A program made the translations under genes and the position numbers. This document shows, in pieces, positions 34,634-46,204 of a stretch of 64,000 bases of DNA. Under the pieces are notes generated by a model. The model was not told the DNA's origin and did not search any database. It was given only the letters and a program-made list of their open reading frames with translations. The stretch spans positions 86,029,637-86,093,636 of the forward strand of contig NC_132923.1 of assembly GCF_047675955.1 (NCBI RefSeq), in the 5' to 3' direction. The number at the start of each line of letters is the position of its first letter. Within the stretch, counting starts at the first letter, position 1. Source of the DNA: Chlorocebus sabaeus (lineage: Eukaryota; Chordata; Mammalia; Primates; Cercopithecidae).

Positions 34634-36919
34634 TGATATGGTTTGGCTGTGTCCACTCCCAAATCTCATCTTCAATTCCCACATGTTGTGGGAGGGACCT
34701 AGTAGGAGATAATTGAGTTATGGGGGCAGATCTTTCCCATGCTGTTCTCGTGACAGTGAATAAGTCTCACGAGATCTGATGGTTTTATAAGGAGGAGTTT
34801 CCCAGCACAAGCTTTCTCTCTTTGCCTGCTGTCATCCATGTAAGATGTGACTTGCTCCACCTTGTGTTCCAGCATGATTGTGAGGCCTCCCCAACCATGT
34901 GGAACTATAACTCCATTAAACCCTTTTTTCTGTATAAAATACCCAGTCTCAGGTATGTCTTTATCAGCAGTGTGAAAATGGACTAATACAGTAAATTGGT
35001 ATCGAGAGTGGGGCACTCCTGAAAAGATACCTGGAAATGTGGAAGCGACTTTGGAGCTGGGTAACAGGCAGAGGTTGGAACAGTTTGGAGGGCTCAGAAG
35101 AAGACAGAAAAATGTAGAAAAGTTTGGAACCTCCTGGAGACTTGTTGAATGACTTTGCCCAAAATGCTGATAGTGATATGGACAATAAAGTTCAGGCTTA
35201 GGTGGTCTTAGATAGAGATGAAGAACTTGTTGGGAACTGGAGCAGAGGTGACTCTTGTTATGTTTTTGCAAAACTTCTGGCAGCATTTTGCCTCAGCCCT
35301 AGAGATATGTAGAACTTTGAACTTGAGGAGATGATCTAGGGTATTTGGCAGAAGAAATTTCTAAGCAGCAGAACATTCAAGAGGTGACTTGGGTGCTGTT
35401 AAAGGCATTCAGTTTTATAAGGGAAGTAGAGCATAAAAGTTCAGAAAATTTACAGCCTGACCATGTGATAGAAAAGAAAATCCCATTTTGTGAGGAGAAA
35501 TTTAAGCCAGCTGCAGAAATTTGCATAAGTAATGGGGAACCAAATGTTAATCCCCAGTACAATGGGGAAAATGTCTCCAGGGCATGTCAAAGGTCTTCAC
35601 AGCAGACCCTCCCGTCGCATACACAGAGGCCTAGAAGGAAAAAGTGGTTTCATGGGCCGGAAGCAGGGTCCCTGTGCTGTGTGCAGCCTAGGGACTTTGG
35701 TGCCTTGTATCCCAGCTGCTGCAGGTGTAGCTGAAAGGAGTCAATGTAGAACTCGAGCCATGACTTCAGAGGGTACAAGCTCCAAGTCTTGGCAGCTTCC
35801 ATGTGGTGTTGAGCCTGCAAGTGCATAGAAGTCAAGAATTGAGGTTTGGGAGCCTCTGCCTATATTTCAGAAGATGTGTGGAAGTGCCTGGATGCCCAGG
35901 CAGAAGCTTGCTGTGGGGATGGGACACTCATGGATGACCTCTGCTAGGGCAGTGTGAAAGGGAAATGTGGGATTGGAGCCCCAACACAGAGTCCCTACTG
36001 GGCACCGCCTAGTGGAGATGTGAGAAGACAGCCACTGTCCTCCAGACCCCAGAATGGTGGATCCACGGACGGCTTGCCCCTGTGAGCCTGGAAAAGCCAC
36101 AGACACTCAGTGCCAGCCCTTGAAAGCAGCCAGGAGGTAGGCTATACCCTGCAAAGCCACAGGGACGGAGCTGCCCAAGGCCATGGAAGGCCACCTCTTA
36201 CATCAGCGTGACGTAGATGTGAGACATGGAGTTAAAGGACATCATTGTGGAGCTTTAAGATTTGACTGCCCTGCTGGATTTTGGACTTTGATGGAGCCTT
36301 TAACCCTTCATTTTGGTCAGTTTCTAACATTTGGAATGGGTATATTTATCCAATGCCTGTACCCCCATTTTATCTAGGAAGTAACTAACTTGCTTTTGAT
36401 TTTACAGGCTCCTAGGTGGAAGGGACTTGCCTTGTCTCAGATGAAACTTTGGACTGTGGACTTTTGAGTTAATGCTGAAATGAGTTAAGACTTTGGGGGA
36501 CTGTTGGGAAGGCATGATTGGTTTGGAAATGTGAGGACATGAGATTTTGAGGGGGCCAGAGGCAGAATGATATGGTTTGGCTGTGTCCCCACTGAAATCT
36601 CATCTTGAATTCCCACGTGTTGTGGGAGGGACGTAGCAGGAGGTAATTGAGTCGTGGGGGTGGGTCTTTCCTGTGCTGTTCTCATGGTAGTGAGTAAGTC
36701 TTATGAGATCAGATGGTTTTGTAAGGAGGAGTTTCCCTACACAACCTCTCTCTGCTTGCTGCCATTCATGTAAGATGGGACTTGCTCCTCCTTGCTTTCC
36801 ACCATGATTATAGGGCCTCCCCAACCATTTGGAACTGTAAGTCCATTAAACCTCTTTCTTTTGTAAATTGTCCAATCTCAGGTATATCTTTACCAGCAGC
36901 ATGAAAACGGACTAATACA
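34634..36919 (+). mobile_element. Complete MST-type MaLR provirus, sense
   Basis: The left LTR (34634-34990) and right LTR (36568-36919) both begin TGATATGG and end TAATACA. The internal part (34991-36567, 1577 bp) starts with a tRNA-primer-like site (ttggtatcgagagtgggg) and ends with a purine tract (gagggggccagaggcag). The flanks catga (34629-34633) and catgg (36920-36924) are a 5-bp target duplication with one change. The LTRs lack the insert typical of THE1 and look like MSTA/MSTB. No gag or pol frame survives; a 129-residue frame at 35345 is a relic. Confidence 0.92.
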
Positions 36920-37543
36920 CATGGCATATCAGCATTTGTTTGATACTAAGAAACTGGAATTGAGAGGGAAACTTATGGTTCAAATGCTTAATTATAAATA
37001 AACAAAGTTGTAAAAGCAATGACTAAAGATTCCATCTAAGAAGTAAGAAAAGTCCTCACTTTCATTTCCAGCCAGTATGGAGTAACAGGAATCAGATTTA
37101 CTGTCATTCCCATTACAACTAAAAACCACCCAAAAGGCTTAGTGGGAACAAGATAGGGAATAGTGTCTGTTCCTACCAGCTAGATTGGAAAACCTCATAA
37201 TTCATATGGCTTTGGTTATACTACTCAGAAGGGTCTTTCCTCAGTGGTGGAGAGTAGTACAAGATTACTGCTCGGGCGATGCTGACTAACAAATCTTAAA
37301 AGCAGAACACAGAAGGATTACATTGTGTCTAACTAATGTAACTGCATCCCAAAATTAAGCTCAGTAATATTTATAGGAATATAAAAATATCCAGCACTTA
37401 ACAAGATAAAATTTGCAATGTCAGGCATCCAATAAAAAATTACCAGGCATGCAAAGATGTAGGAAAACCTGGCCCATAATGAGGAGAGAAATTGATCAAT
37501 CATAACCAACCCAGATCTAACCTAGATGTTAGAATGAGCAGAT

Positions 37544-37850
37544 AGGCTGGGCATGGTGGCTCACGTCTGTAATCCCAGCACTTTGGGAGGCTGAGGCAGG
37601 TGGAACACTTCTGGTCAGGAGTTCGAGACCAGCCTGGCCAACATGGTGAAACCCGTTCTTTACTGAAAAATACAAAAATTAGCCAGATGGGGCAGTGTGC
37701 ACCTGGTCCCAGCTACCCTGGAGACGGAGGCAGGAGAATCACTGGACCCCAGGAGGCAGAGGCTGCAGTGAGTTGGGATCACCCCACTGTACTCCAGCCT
37801 GGGTGACAAAATGAGACTATGTCTCAAAAAAACAAAACAAAACAAAAAAA
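37544..37850 (+). repeat. Alu, sense
   Basis: Full dimer starting ggctgggcatggtggctcac with an AAAAC-type tail. Flanks aatgagcagat and aatgagcaaat look like its target duplication. Confidence 0.93.
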
Positions 37851-38256
37851 ATGAGCAAATCAAACCCAAAGTGAGTACAGAAGTATAATAATATGTATAA
37901 GAGCAGAAAACAGTAAGTGGAAGATAGGTATGTAGTAGAGAAAATGAACAAAACCTAAAGCTGTTTTTTAAAAAGATTAATAAAATTGTAATTATTTTGC
38001 TAGTATGTAAAACAAGAACAGAAGAAGAAACACAAGTTATTCATATTGGGAATGAAAGAAGTGCCTACATACATTACACGGACTGTAAGGTGATATTAAG
38101 AACAAACTTATGCTAGTAAATTTACATGAAACTCTAAAAGGTTAGAAAAATTCTTTTAAAGGTAAAAGTTACCACATTCACAGAAGTAAAAAATTTGAAT
38201 AGCTGTACGTCAAATACATAAATTGAATTGGCAATCAAAACCTTCTCACAAAAAGG

Positions 38257-38553
38257 GCCTGGCATGGTGGCTCATGTCTATAATCCTAGCACTTTGGGAG
38301 GCCAAAGCGAGCAGATCACCTGAGGTCAGTGTTTGAAACCAGCCTGGCCAACAGGATGACACTCTGTCTCTACTAAAAATACAAAAGTTAGCCGGGCGTG
38401 GTGGCACACGCCTGTAGTCCCAGCTACTCAGGAGGCTGAGGCAGGAGAATCGCTTGAACCTGGGAGGCAGAGTTTGCGGTGAGCCAAGGTTGTGCCACTG
38501 TACTCCAGCCAGAGCAACAGAGTGAGACTGTCTCAAAAAACAAAAACAAAGAC
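38257..38553 (+). repeat. Alu, sense
   Basis: Full dimer starting ggcctggcatggtggctcat, inside the L1M. Confidence 0.93.
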
Positions 38554-39140
38554 AAAACCTTCCCACAAAGAAAATCTGAAATGCTAGATGGCTTTACTGG
38601 TGAATTCTATCTAATATTTAAGGAAGAACTATTACCTGTCCTTTGCAAAAAAGAGATGAAACATTGCCTCATTTATTTTATGAGGCTAGCATTAGCCTAA
38701 TACCAAAATCAGACAGAGATTTTTACAGGAAGATATTTCTTATAACTATGGAGGGAGAAATCCTTTACAAAATAGTTGCAAACTGAATTCAATAGAATAT
38801 AATAAAATATATAAATATGTTTATAATATACATCATAGCCAAGTAGGCCATGTGGACTTGTTTAACAGCTTATAATCCATCAGTGTACTTCCCCATATTA
38901 GTATAGTAAATGAGAAAAAGCATTTGACAATATTCAACACCCATTTCTTGTTAAAAAAGAAAGAACTAAACTTGGAGCAAAGTAGAAATATAAGGGAACT
39001 TTGTAAACTTGATAGAGGACATTGCTGAAGAACCTATAATAGTTGATAATGAAATACTAAATACTAAGTATTTCCCTCCTACAATCAAGAGCAGTGCTAG
39101 GGCCACTCAACACTATTCAACATTTCTGTTTCTTTCTTTT

Positions 39141-39432
39141 CTTTTTTTTTTTTTGAGATGGAGTCTCACTCTGTGGCCTAGGCTGGAGTGCAGTGGCACG
39201 ATCTTGGCTCACTGCCACCTCTGCCTCCCGGGTTCAAGCAATTCTCCTGCCTCAGCCTCCTATGTAGCTGGGACTACAGGTGCGTGCCACCATGCCCAGC
39301 AAATTTTTGTAGTTTTAGTAAAAACGGTTTCACCACGTTGGCCAGGCTGGTCTTGAACTCTTGACTTCGTGATCCACCCACCTCGGCCTCCCAAAGTGCT
39401 GGAATTACAGACGTGAGCCACGGCGCCCAGCC
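39141..39432 (-). repeat. Alu, antisense
   Basis: Full dimer from ttttttgagatggagtctca to ccacggcgcccagcc, inside the L1M. Confidence 0.93.
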
Positions 39433-39824
39433 TACTATTCAGCATTTCATAGAAGATATGCAAATAGTCAATAAGCACGTGAAAAGATGCTCAACGACAT
39501 TAGTTACTATTAATCATTAGGGAATTTAAATTGAAACCACAATGAGAAACCACTTTATATCTGTTAGAATGGCTGAAATTAAAAAGACTTAAAATTTCAG
39601 TTGTCATCAGTGATACACTGGAACATTGGTGGGATGCAAGTTGGAACAATCATCTTGGAAAACACTTTGGCAGTTTTTATAGTTATATACTTGAGAAATA
39701 AACATGTTCACAAAAAGTTCACACAGTAAAGTTCATAGCAGCTTTATTTATAATAGGGAAAAACAGAAATATCCCATGTGTTCATCAGCTGGTGAATGGA
39801 TGAACAAAGTGTGCTATATTCATA

Positions 39825-40549
39825 TGTATTAGTTATTTGTTGCTGTGCAATAAATTGCCCAAAATTTAGTGTCTTAAAAAAACAACCGCCTGGCACGATG
39901 GCTTACACCTGTAATCCCAGCACTTTGGGAGGCCACGGCAGGCGGATCATATGGCCAGGAGTTCGAGACCATCCTGGCCAACATGGTGAAACCCCATCTC
40001 TACTAAAAATACCAAAAATTAGCCGAGTGTGGTTGGGGGCACCTTTGATCCCAAGTACTGGGGAGGCTGAGGCAGGAGAATCACTTGAACCTGGGAGGCA
40101 AAGGTTGCAGTGAGCCAAGATCGTACCACTGCACTCCAGCCCGGGCAACAGTGTGAGAATCCGTCTCAGAAAACAAAACAAAACAAAAAACAACCTTGTT
40201 ATCTGACAGTTCGTATAGGTCAGGAAAGGGTCACACATGGTATTTTATGGATTGAAATCATTATGTCATCTCAAGGCTTGACTAACAAAGGATCTACCTT
40301 TGAGATCACTGGTGGTTGCTGGCAGGATTTCTTTTATGTGAGCTGTTGAATTGGGGGCCTCAGAGCAAGATGGAAGTCTCAGTCTTATGGAACCTAACTC
40401 ATAAGTGACGTCCCATAGCCTTTACTGTATTTTATTCTTTAGAGGCAAATATCTAGGTATCAGCCTACACTAAAGGGAGGGGATTATGAAGGGTATTAAT
40501 ACCAGGAGGTAGGGATCATTAGACGCCATTTCAGAAGCATCCTATCACA
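39825..40549 (-). mobile_element. MLT1 (MLT1C/D-like) LTR, antisense, split by an Alu
   Basis: The start gttatttgttgctgtgcaat and the end ggaggtagggatcattagac, ctatcaca match the reverse of MLT1 LTRs. L1M text resumes after it. Flanks tcata (39820) and gcata (40550) are a 4-of-5 target duplication. Confidence 0.75.
39885..40190 (+). repeat. Alu, sense, inside the MLT1 LTR
   Basis: Full dimer from cgcctggcacgatggcttac to an AAAAC tail. Confidence 0.93.
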
Positions 40550-40620
40550 GCATATAACAGAATAGTACTCAGCAACAAAACAGAGCTATTTGTTTGTACA
40601 CATACAAACATGGATAAATC

Positions 40621-40930
40621 TGGCCAGGTGTGGTGGGTCATGCCTGTAATCCCAGCATTTTGAGAGGCCAAGGTGGGCAGATCACTTGAGGTCAGGAGTT
40701 TGAGACCAGCCTAGCCTGCATGGTTAACCCCCATCTCTACTAAAAATAGAAAAATTAGCTGGGTGTGGTGGGATGCACCTGTAGCCCAGCTACTTAGGAG
40801 GCAGAGGCAGGAGAATCACTTGAACCCAGGAGGCGGAGGTTGCAGTGGGCTGAGATCACGCCACTGCACTCCAGGCTGGGCAACAGAGAGAGACTGTTTC
40901 AAAAGAAAAAAAAAAAAAGGAAAGAAAAAG
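40621..40930 (+). repeat. Alu, sense
   Basis: Full dimer starting tggccaggtgtggtgggtca, inside the L1M 3' UTR. Confidence 0.92.
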
Positions 40931-41182
40931 GATAAATCTCAAAAACATTACTCCAGACAAAGGAACCCAGAGAAAACTAATCTTTAGGGTGAGAATGAGG
41001 ATCAGTGGGGTAGGGGTAGGCTTTTGATCTAAGAATGTATGAGGAAACTTTTTGTGCTATGGGAAATGTTCTTTGTCTTGATTGTATGGTGGTTATAACC
41101 CTGTATATATTTGTCAAAACTCACGAGTGAATTTTATTGTATATAAATCATAATTAAGTTAATATTTTAAATTCTTATTTTT

Positions 41183-41240
41183 CATGCTAATCTTCTCTGT
41201 ATTGTTCCAATTTTAGTATATATGCTGCCAAAGCAAGCAC
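41183..41240 (-). pseudogene. U6 snRNA retropseudogene, 3' truncated
   Basis: Read on the minus strand, these 58 bases match the first 58 nt of U6 snRNA with four differences, three of them CpG to TpG/CpA. The ACAGAGA box region (aatacagagaagattagc) is intact. The homology stops before the U4-pairing and 3' part and is followed by an A-rich stretch (aaaaataaga, 41173-41182). The 19-bp flanks ttaagttaatattttaaat (41154-41172) and ttaagttaattttttaaat (41241-41259) differ at one base. This is the signature of L1-driven retrotransposition. It cannot make functional U6. Confidence 0.93.
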
Positions 41241-41359
41241 TTAAGTTAATTTTTTAAATACAAAAGTATGCTATTGGATTCAGTGATTTGTTATTGATGA
41301 CATCTGCCAGTTTGCACAGTTTTTCAAGGAACGTGGCCCAGGGTGGGATACTGCAGTGG

Positions 41360-41375
41360 CAGTGCCATCTTGTGG
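41360..41375 (-). promoter_or_regulatory. CTCF-like motif
   Basis: The minus-strand 16-mer CCACAAGATGGCACTG fits the remembered CTCF core at 15 of 16 positions, including the AGATGGC heart. It lies just before MIR-like DNA. Confidence 0.45.
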
Positions 41376-41384
41376 TAAGATCTT

Positions 41385-41722
41385 TGGAGTTAGGCAGACA
41401 CAAATATGAATTCTGGTTCTGAAACTTGCTACATTCTAGTACTTTGTTCCCCTGAATTATTTTGGATATCCTAAAAACAATAGCTACTGTATTTTGAGAA
41501 CCTATACTGCCCAGGTACTATGCTAGGCACTTATGTGTATGTTACCTTATTAATTGTAATAATAATAATACAACTCAAAATAACATTTTTTTAGTTCCTT
41601 AGAATGTATTAGGCACTCTGTAAAACATTTTTCATGAATTACATCACTTAATACAGCAACCCAATGAAGTATTGGTTCTACAGTTATTTCTACTTTAGAG
41701 AAGAAGAGATTGAGGCCGAGAA
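41385..41722. repeat. MIR fragments
   Basis: ggtactatgctaggcacttatgtg near 41514 and tgtattaggcactctgtaaa with the agagaagaagagattgaggc part near 41610-41720 are MIR landmarks on the + strand. Confidence 0.65.
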
Positions 41723-41726
41723 TCTT

Positions 41727-42027
41727 TTTTTTTTTTTTTTTTTTTTTTGGAGACAGGTTCCCACTCTGTCATCAAGGATGGAGTGCAGTGGCAGTGATCA
41801 TGGCTCACTGCAGCCTCCATCTCCTGGTCTCAAGCAATTCTCCTGCCTCGGCCTCCTGAACAGCTGTGACTACAGGCGTGTACCACCATGCCTAGCTAAT
41901 TACTAAAAATTTTTTGTAGAGGTGGTGTCTTGCTATGTTGCTCAAGTTGGTCTCAAACTTCTGAGCTCAAGCTGTCCTTCTATCTTGGCCTCCAGAAGTG
42001 CTGGGATTATAGGCATGAGCCACCTTG
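41727..42027 (-). repeat. Alu, antisense, diverged
   Basis: Poly-T and tttggagacaggttcccact lead into a dimer ending atgagccaccttgc. Confidence 0.88.
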
Positions 42028-42029
42028 CA

Positions 42030-43013
42030 ATAGAGAATAATTTTTAAAATATGAGGAAATCAGGTTGCTGTCATGATTCCAGTTTTGTTTTCTATTCCTT
42101 TCTTTCTGTGGAACCAAAGGCTGTTTGTCTTATGTGTTACCCAGGCTTTCTGCAAGAGTAACTGGGACTTTAAGTTAAAATCTCTTCTTGTTTTTCCTTT
42201 AAGAAACTTCTTTTAAGGCATGAAGGCTCAGAGTGTTTTCAAGAGTTTAAGAAGGTGGTGTCAGGTCTTGGAGATTGGTTTCTGAGCACTGGACAGACTT
42301 GCAAATGCATAAGCTCAGTTCCAGACAGGTACAGCTCTAGAAATATCAACCTCAGCCACAAGCAAAAAGGCAATGTTTATATGTGTTTGGTATAAAAACT
42401 GTGACTTATTTTTCTACTCTTTCCATAAACAGAATGATTCTTTGTCAGCAGTGACATTTTTGAAGGCTGAGAGTGGTTAAAGTTTTTGCTTCCACAACTA
42501 CAGTGTTGAACCAGAATTGTTTTTATGATAATCGCTATCCATAGTGCTCACATAGGGATCTTTTTAAGGAAAGTTAAAAAGTGTCATTGAGACCATGAAT
42601 AATTGTATTGTAGCATTGCTTACTTCGGTAGTTGTGTTCCCACAGAACTTGTATATCATAAGTTCTCCCCCCACTCTTCTTTTTCTTCATCAGCATGGAA
42701 TTATTTTCCTTCTTTTAATATGTAATATAATCAGTCTTTTTGGTATTCATGTACTTACTATAAATGGAATTGAATTATATTTTAATCTGAAACTATAGAC
42801 TAGCAGCAACCTAACATAAGCAGATATATGAAAGATAAGTACATTCCGATTCACTGATCTTTAAAATAGTGTAGTACCAGAAATCAGGTGATTAATTTAT
42901 AAGTAGATTTGATTCCTGAAAAATAATTGTGGGGCACAGGGAAAATTGTGATTTCTCACTGTTTCTCATTAACATCCTGTCTATTTTTGCTTTTTTACGT
43001 TTCAGTCATTTTT
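42030..43013. other. About 1 kb without recognised repeats
   Basis: No exon, RNA or repeat landmark is recognised. Confidence 0.5.
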
Positions 43014-43302
43014 CTTTTTTTTCGAAACAGAGTTTCACTCTTGTCATCTAGATGCAATGGCACCATCTCGACTCACTGCAGCCTCTGCCTCCCGGGTTCA
43101 AGCGATTCTCCCACCTCAGCCTCCTGAGTAGCTGGGATTACAGGCATGCGCCGCCACGCCCGGCTAATTTTTTGTATTTTTAGTAGAGACGGGGTTTTGC
43201 CATGTTGGGCAGGCTGGTCTCGAGCTCCTGACCTCAGGTGATCCACCCGCCTTGGCCTCCCAAAGTGTTGGGATTATAGGCGTGAGCCACCATGCCCGGC
43301 AT
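43014..43302 (-). repeat. Alu, antisense
   Basis: Dimer from tttttttcgaaacagagttt to ccaccatgcccggc. Confidence 0.93.
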
Positions 43303-43433
43303 TTTTCTTTACTGTATAGAGTATCCTTCATTATTTTGGTTTGTCTGTCCTTCACAGACCAACTGTACTTCAAGTTTGATTTAAGTCTCATTTCTCTCAC
43401 AAAGCCTTCTCTGGCTATTTGATACAACACATT

Positions 43434-46093
43434 TGTACTAGTCCATTCTGGCAATGCTATAAGAAAATACTGGAGACTGGGTAACTTATAAAGAAGAAAG
43501 GTTTAATTGGTTCACATTTCTGCAGGCTGTACAGGAAGCATGGCAACATCTACTTCTGGGGAGGCTTCAGGGAGCTTTTGCTCATGGCGGAAGGCAAAGC
43601 AGGAGCAGGCATCTTCACATTGCCAGAGCAAGAGGAAGAGAGAGAGAGGGGAGGTGGCACACACTTTTAAATACCCAGATCTCATGAGAACTGTATCACA
43701 AGAACAGCACCAGAGGAGGAAATCTGTCACACATGATTCAGTCATCTCCTACCAGACTCCACCGCCAACACTTGGGATTATAATTTAACATGAGATTTGG
43801 GTGGGGATGCAAATCCAAACCGTATTGTTTCACCTGTGGCCCCTCCCACATCTCATATTCTTCTCACATTGCAAAATGCAGTCATCCCTTCTCAACAGTC
43901 CTCCAAAGTCTTAACTCATTCTGGCATTAGCTCAAAAGTCGAAAGTCTCATCTGGGACAAGGCTGGCCCCTTTCACCTGTGAGCCTGTAAAATCAAAAGC
44001 AGGTTACTTACTCCCAAGATACAATGGGGGTATAGGCATTGGGTAAATACTCCCATTCCAAAAGGGAGAAAATGGCCAAAAGAATGGGGCTATAGGCCTT
44101 GTGCAATTTCGAAACCCAGCAGGGCAGTCATTAAATCTTAATGTTCCAAATCTGCTTTGACTCCATGTCTCATATCCAGGGTACAATGATGCAAGAGTTG
44201 GGCTTCCAAGGCCTTGGACAGCTACACCCCTGTGGCTTGGAAGGGTTCAGCTTCCATGGCTGCTCTCAAGGACTGGTGTTGAGTGCCTGCAGCTTGTCTA
44301 GGTGCAAGATATTTAGCGGATCTATCATTCCAGGGTCTGGATGATGGTGGCCCTCTTCTCACAGCTCCACCAAGCGGTGCCCCAAACGGAGACTCTGTGT
44401 GTGTGTGGGGTCCAACCTCACGTTTCTTCTCTGCACTGTCCTAGTAGAGGTTCTCCATGAGGGCTCTGCCCCTGCAGCAGGCTTCTGCCTGGACATCCAG
44501 GCTTTTCCATATAGCATCTGAAATCTATGCGGAGGCGCCATGCCTCAACTCTTGCATTCTGTGCACCTGCAGGCTTAACACCACATGGAAGCAGCGGCCC
44601 AAACGGTACCCAGGTTCCTTTGAGCCACGGCTGGAGATAGAGCAGCCAGGATGCAGAAGCAGTGTCCTGAGGCTGTGCAGGGTGGTCAGGGTGGTGAGGC
44701 CCTGTTATTCACCCACCTCATAGGCCTCTGGGCCTGTGATGGCAGGGGCTGCCATGGAGGTCTCTGAAATGCCTTTGAGGCCTTTTCTTCATTGTTTAGC
44801 TATCAGCACTTGACTGCTCTTTACTTATGCAAATTTCTACAGCCTGCTTAAATTTCTCCCCTGAAAATGGGCTTTTCTTTTCTACCACATAACTGGGCTA
44901 CGAATTTTTCAAACTTTTACACTCTGCCTCCCTTTTGAATATAATTCATTGGCCGGGCTTGGTGGCTTATGCCTGTAATCCCAGCACTTTGGGAGGCCAA
45001 GGCAGGTGGATGATCTGAGGTTGGGAGTTTGAGACCAGCCTGACTAACATGAAAAACCCCATCTCTACTAAAAATACAAAACTAGCGAGGTGTTGTGGTG
45101 CATGCCTGTAATCCCAGCTACTCAGGAGGCTGACGCAGGAGAATCCCTTGAACCCAGGAGGCAGAGGTGGTGGTGAGCTGAGATCATGCCATTGCACTCC
45201 AGCCTGGGCAACAACAATGAAACTCCGTCTCAAAAAAATAAAAATTAAATTAAAAAAATATATATATGTGTTTGTTTCAGGTCATTTCTTTGCTCACATG
45301 TATGAGCATAGGATACTAGAAGCAGCCAGGCAACATCTTGAATGCTTTGTTCCTTAGACATTTTTTCCTCTAAATCCTAAGTCATCATTCTCAACTTCAA
45401 AGTCCCACAGATCTCTAGGCAGGGGCACAATGCCACCAGGTTCTTTGCTAACACATAACAAAAGTGATCTTTGCTCCAGTTCCCAATAAGTTCCTTATTT
45501 CCATCTGAGATCTCCTCAGCCTGGACTTCATTGTCCATATCACTGTCAGCATTTTGTTGGCAACAATTTGATAAGTCTCTAGGAAGTTCCTAATTTTCCC
45601 TCATCTTCTTGTCTTCTGAGCTCTCCACACCCTTCCAGCCTCTGCCCATTACCCACTTCCAGAGACACTTCCACATTTTCAGATATCTTTATAGCAATGC
45701 CCTACTTTTCAGTAGCAATTCTGTTAGTTTTCGCACTGCTATAAAAAATACCCGAGACTGGACAATTTGTAAAGAAAAAGGGTTTAATTGGCTCACTGTT
45801 CCATAGGCTTTATAGGAAGCATGGCAGCATCTGCTTCTGAGGAGGCCCAGGGAGCTTTTACTCGTGGCAGAAGGCAAAGTGGGAGCAGGCCAGAGCAGGA
45901 GGAAGAGAGAGACAGGAAAGGTAGCACACACTTTTAAACAACCAGATCTCACGAGAACCCTCCCACAAGAACAGCATCAAAGAGGGAAATCAGCCCCCAT
46001 GATGCAGTCACCTCCCATCAGGCCTCACCCCCAACACTGGGAATTACAATTTGACATGAGATTTGAGCAGGGCCACAAATTCAAACCATATCA
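43434..46093 (-). mobile_element. MaLR provirus, antisense, with perfect 5-bp target duplication
   Basis: Two antisense LTRs at 43434-43827 and 45722-46093 share cactg/gcaatgctataa-type starts, gagactggg, gcatggcaacatct/gcatggcagcatct and the ending tgagatttg. The internal part (43828-45721) includes gcccctcccacatctcata next to the left LTR and the primer-side region near 45700. The direct repeat acatt flanks the whole at 43429-43433 and 46094-46098. A later Alu lies inside at 44952. Reading frames are lost. Confidence 0.9.
44952..45258 (+). repeat. Alu, sense, inside the MaLR provirus
   Basis: Full dimer from ggccgggcttggtggcttat to an A-rich tail. Confidence 0.93.
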
Positions 46094-46204
46094 ACATTGT
46101 TTTTCTTTTCTGAAATTCTTGTTGCTTTTCTCTTTAACACAATTTAAATTGTCTCCTATATATTATTATCTGTATATTAGCTTTATTATTTTATTTTATT
46201 ATTA

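Larger units (their letters stand above)
31340..41165 (+). mobile_element. Long old L1M, sense, cut into pieces by later insertions
   Basis: Pieces follow L1 order on the + strand. The 5' part is at 31340-31738 and 32740-33225 (cttaaaagcagccagagcca). The ORF2 endonuclease and linker are at 33655-34633 and 36920-37062, the RT region at 37852-39135 (agatggctttactggtgaat), and the 3' UTR at 39433-39820, 40550-40620 and 40930-41165. The text before 34633 and after 36919 joins as continuous L1, so the MaLR provirus landed in it. At 37063-37543 there is a further foreign L1 5'-type piece (ccaggcatgcaaagatgtag). Everything is degenerate. Confidence 0.82.

Noticed and set aside
34699..35286. A 195-codon open frame on the minus strand
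   Set aside because: It lies antisense across the MST LTR and its internal region, so it is chance openness in a retroelement with no known family or signal.
35345..35734. A 129-codon open frame on the plus strand
   Set aside because: It lies within the MaLR internal region and is an internal relic, not a host gene.
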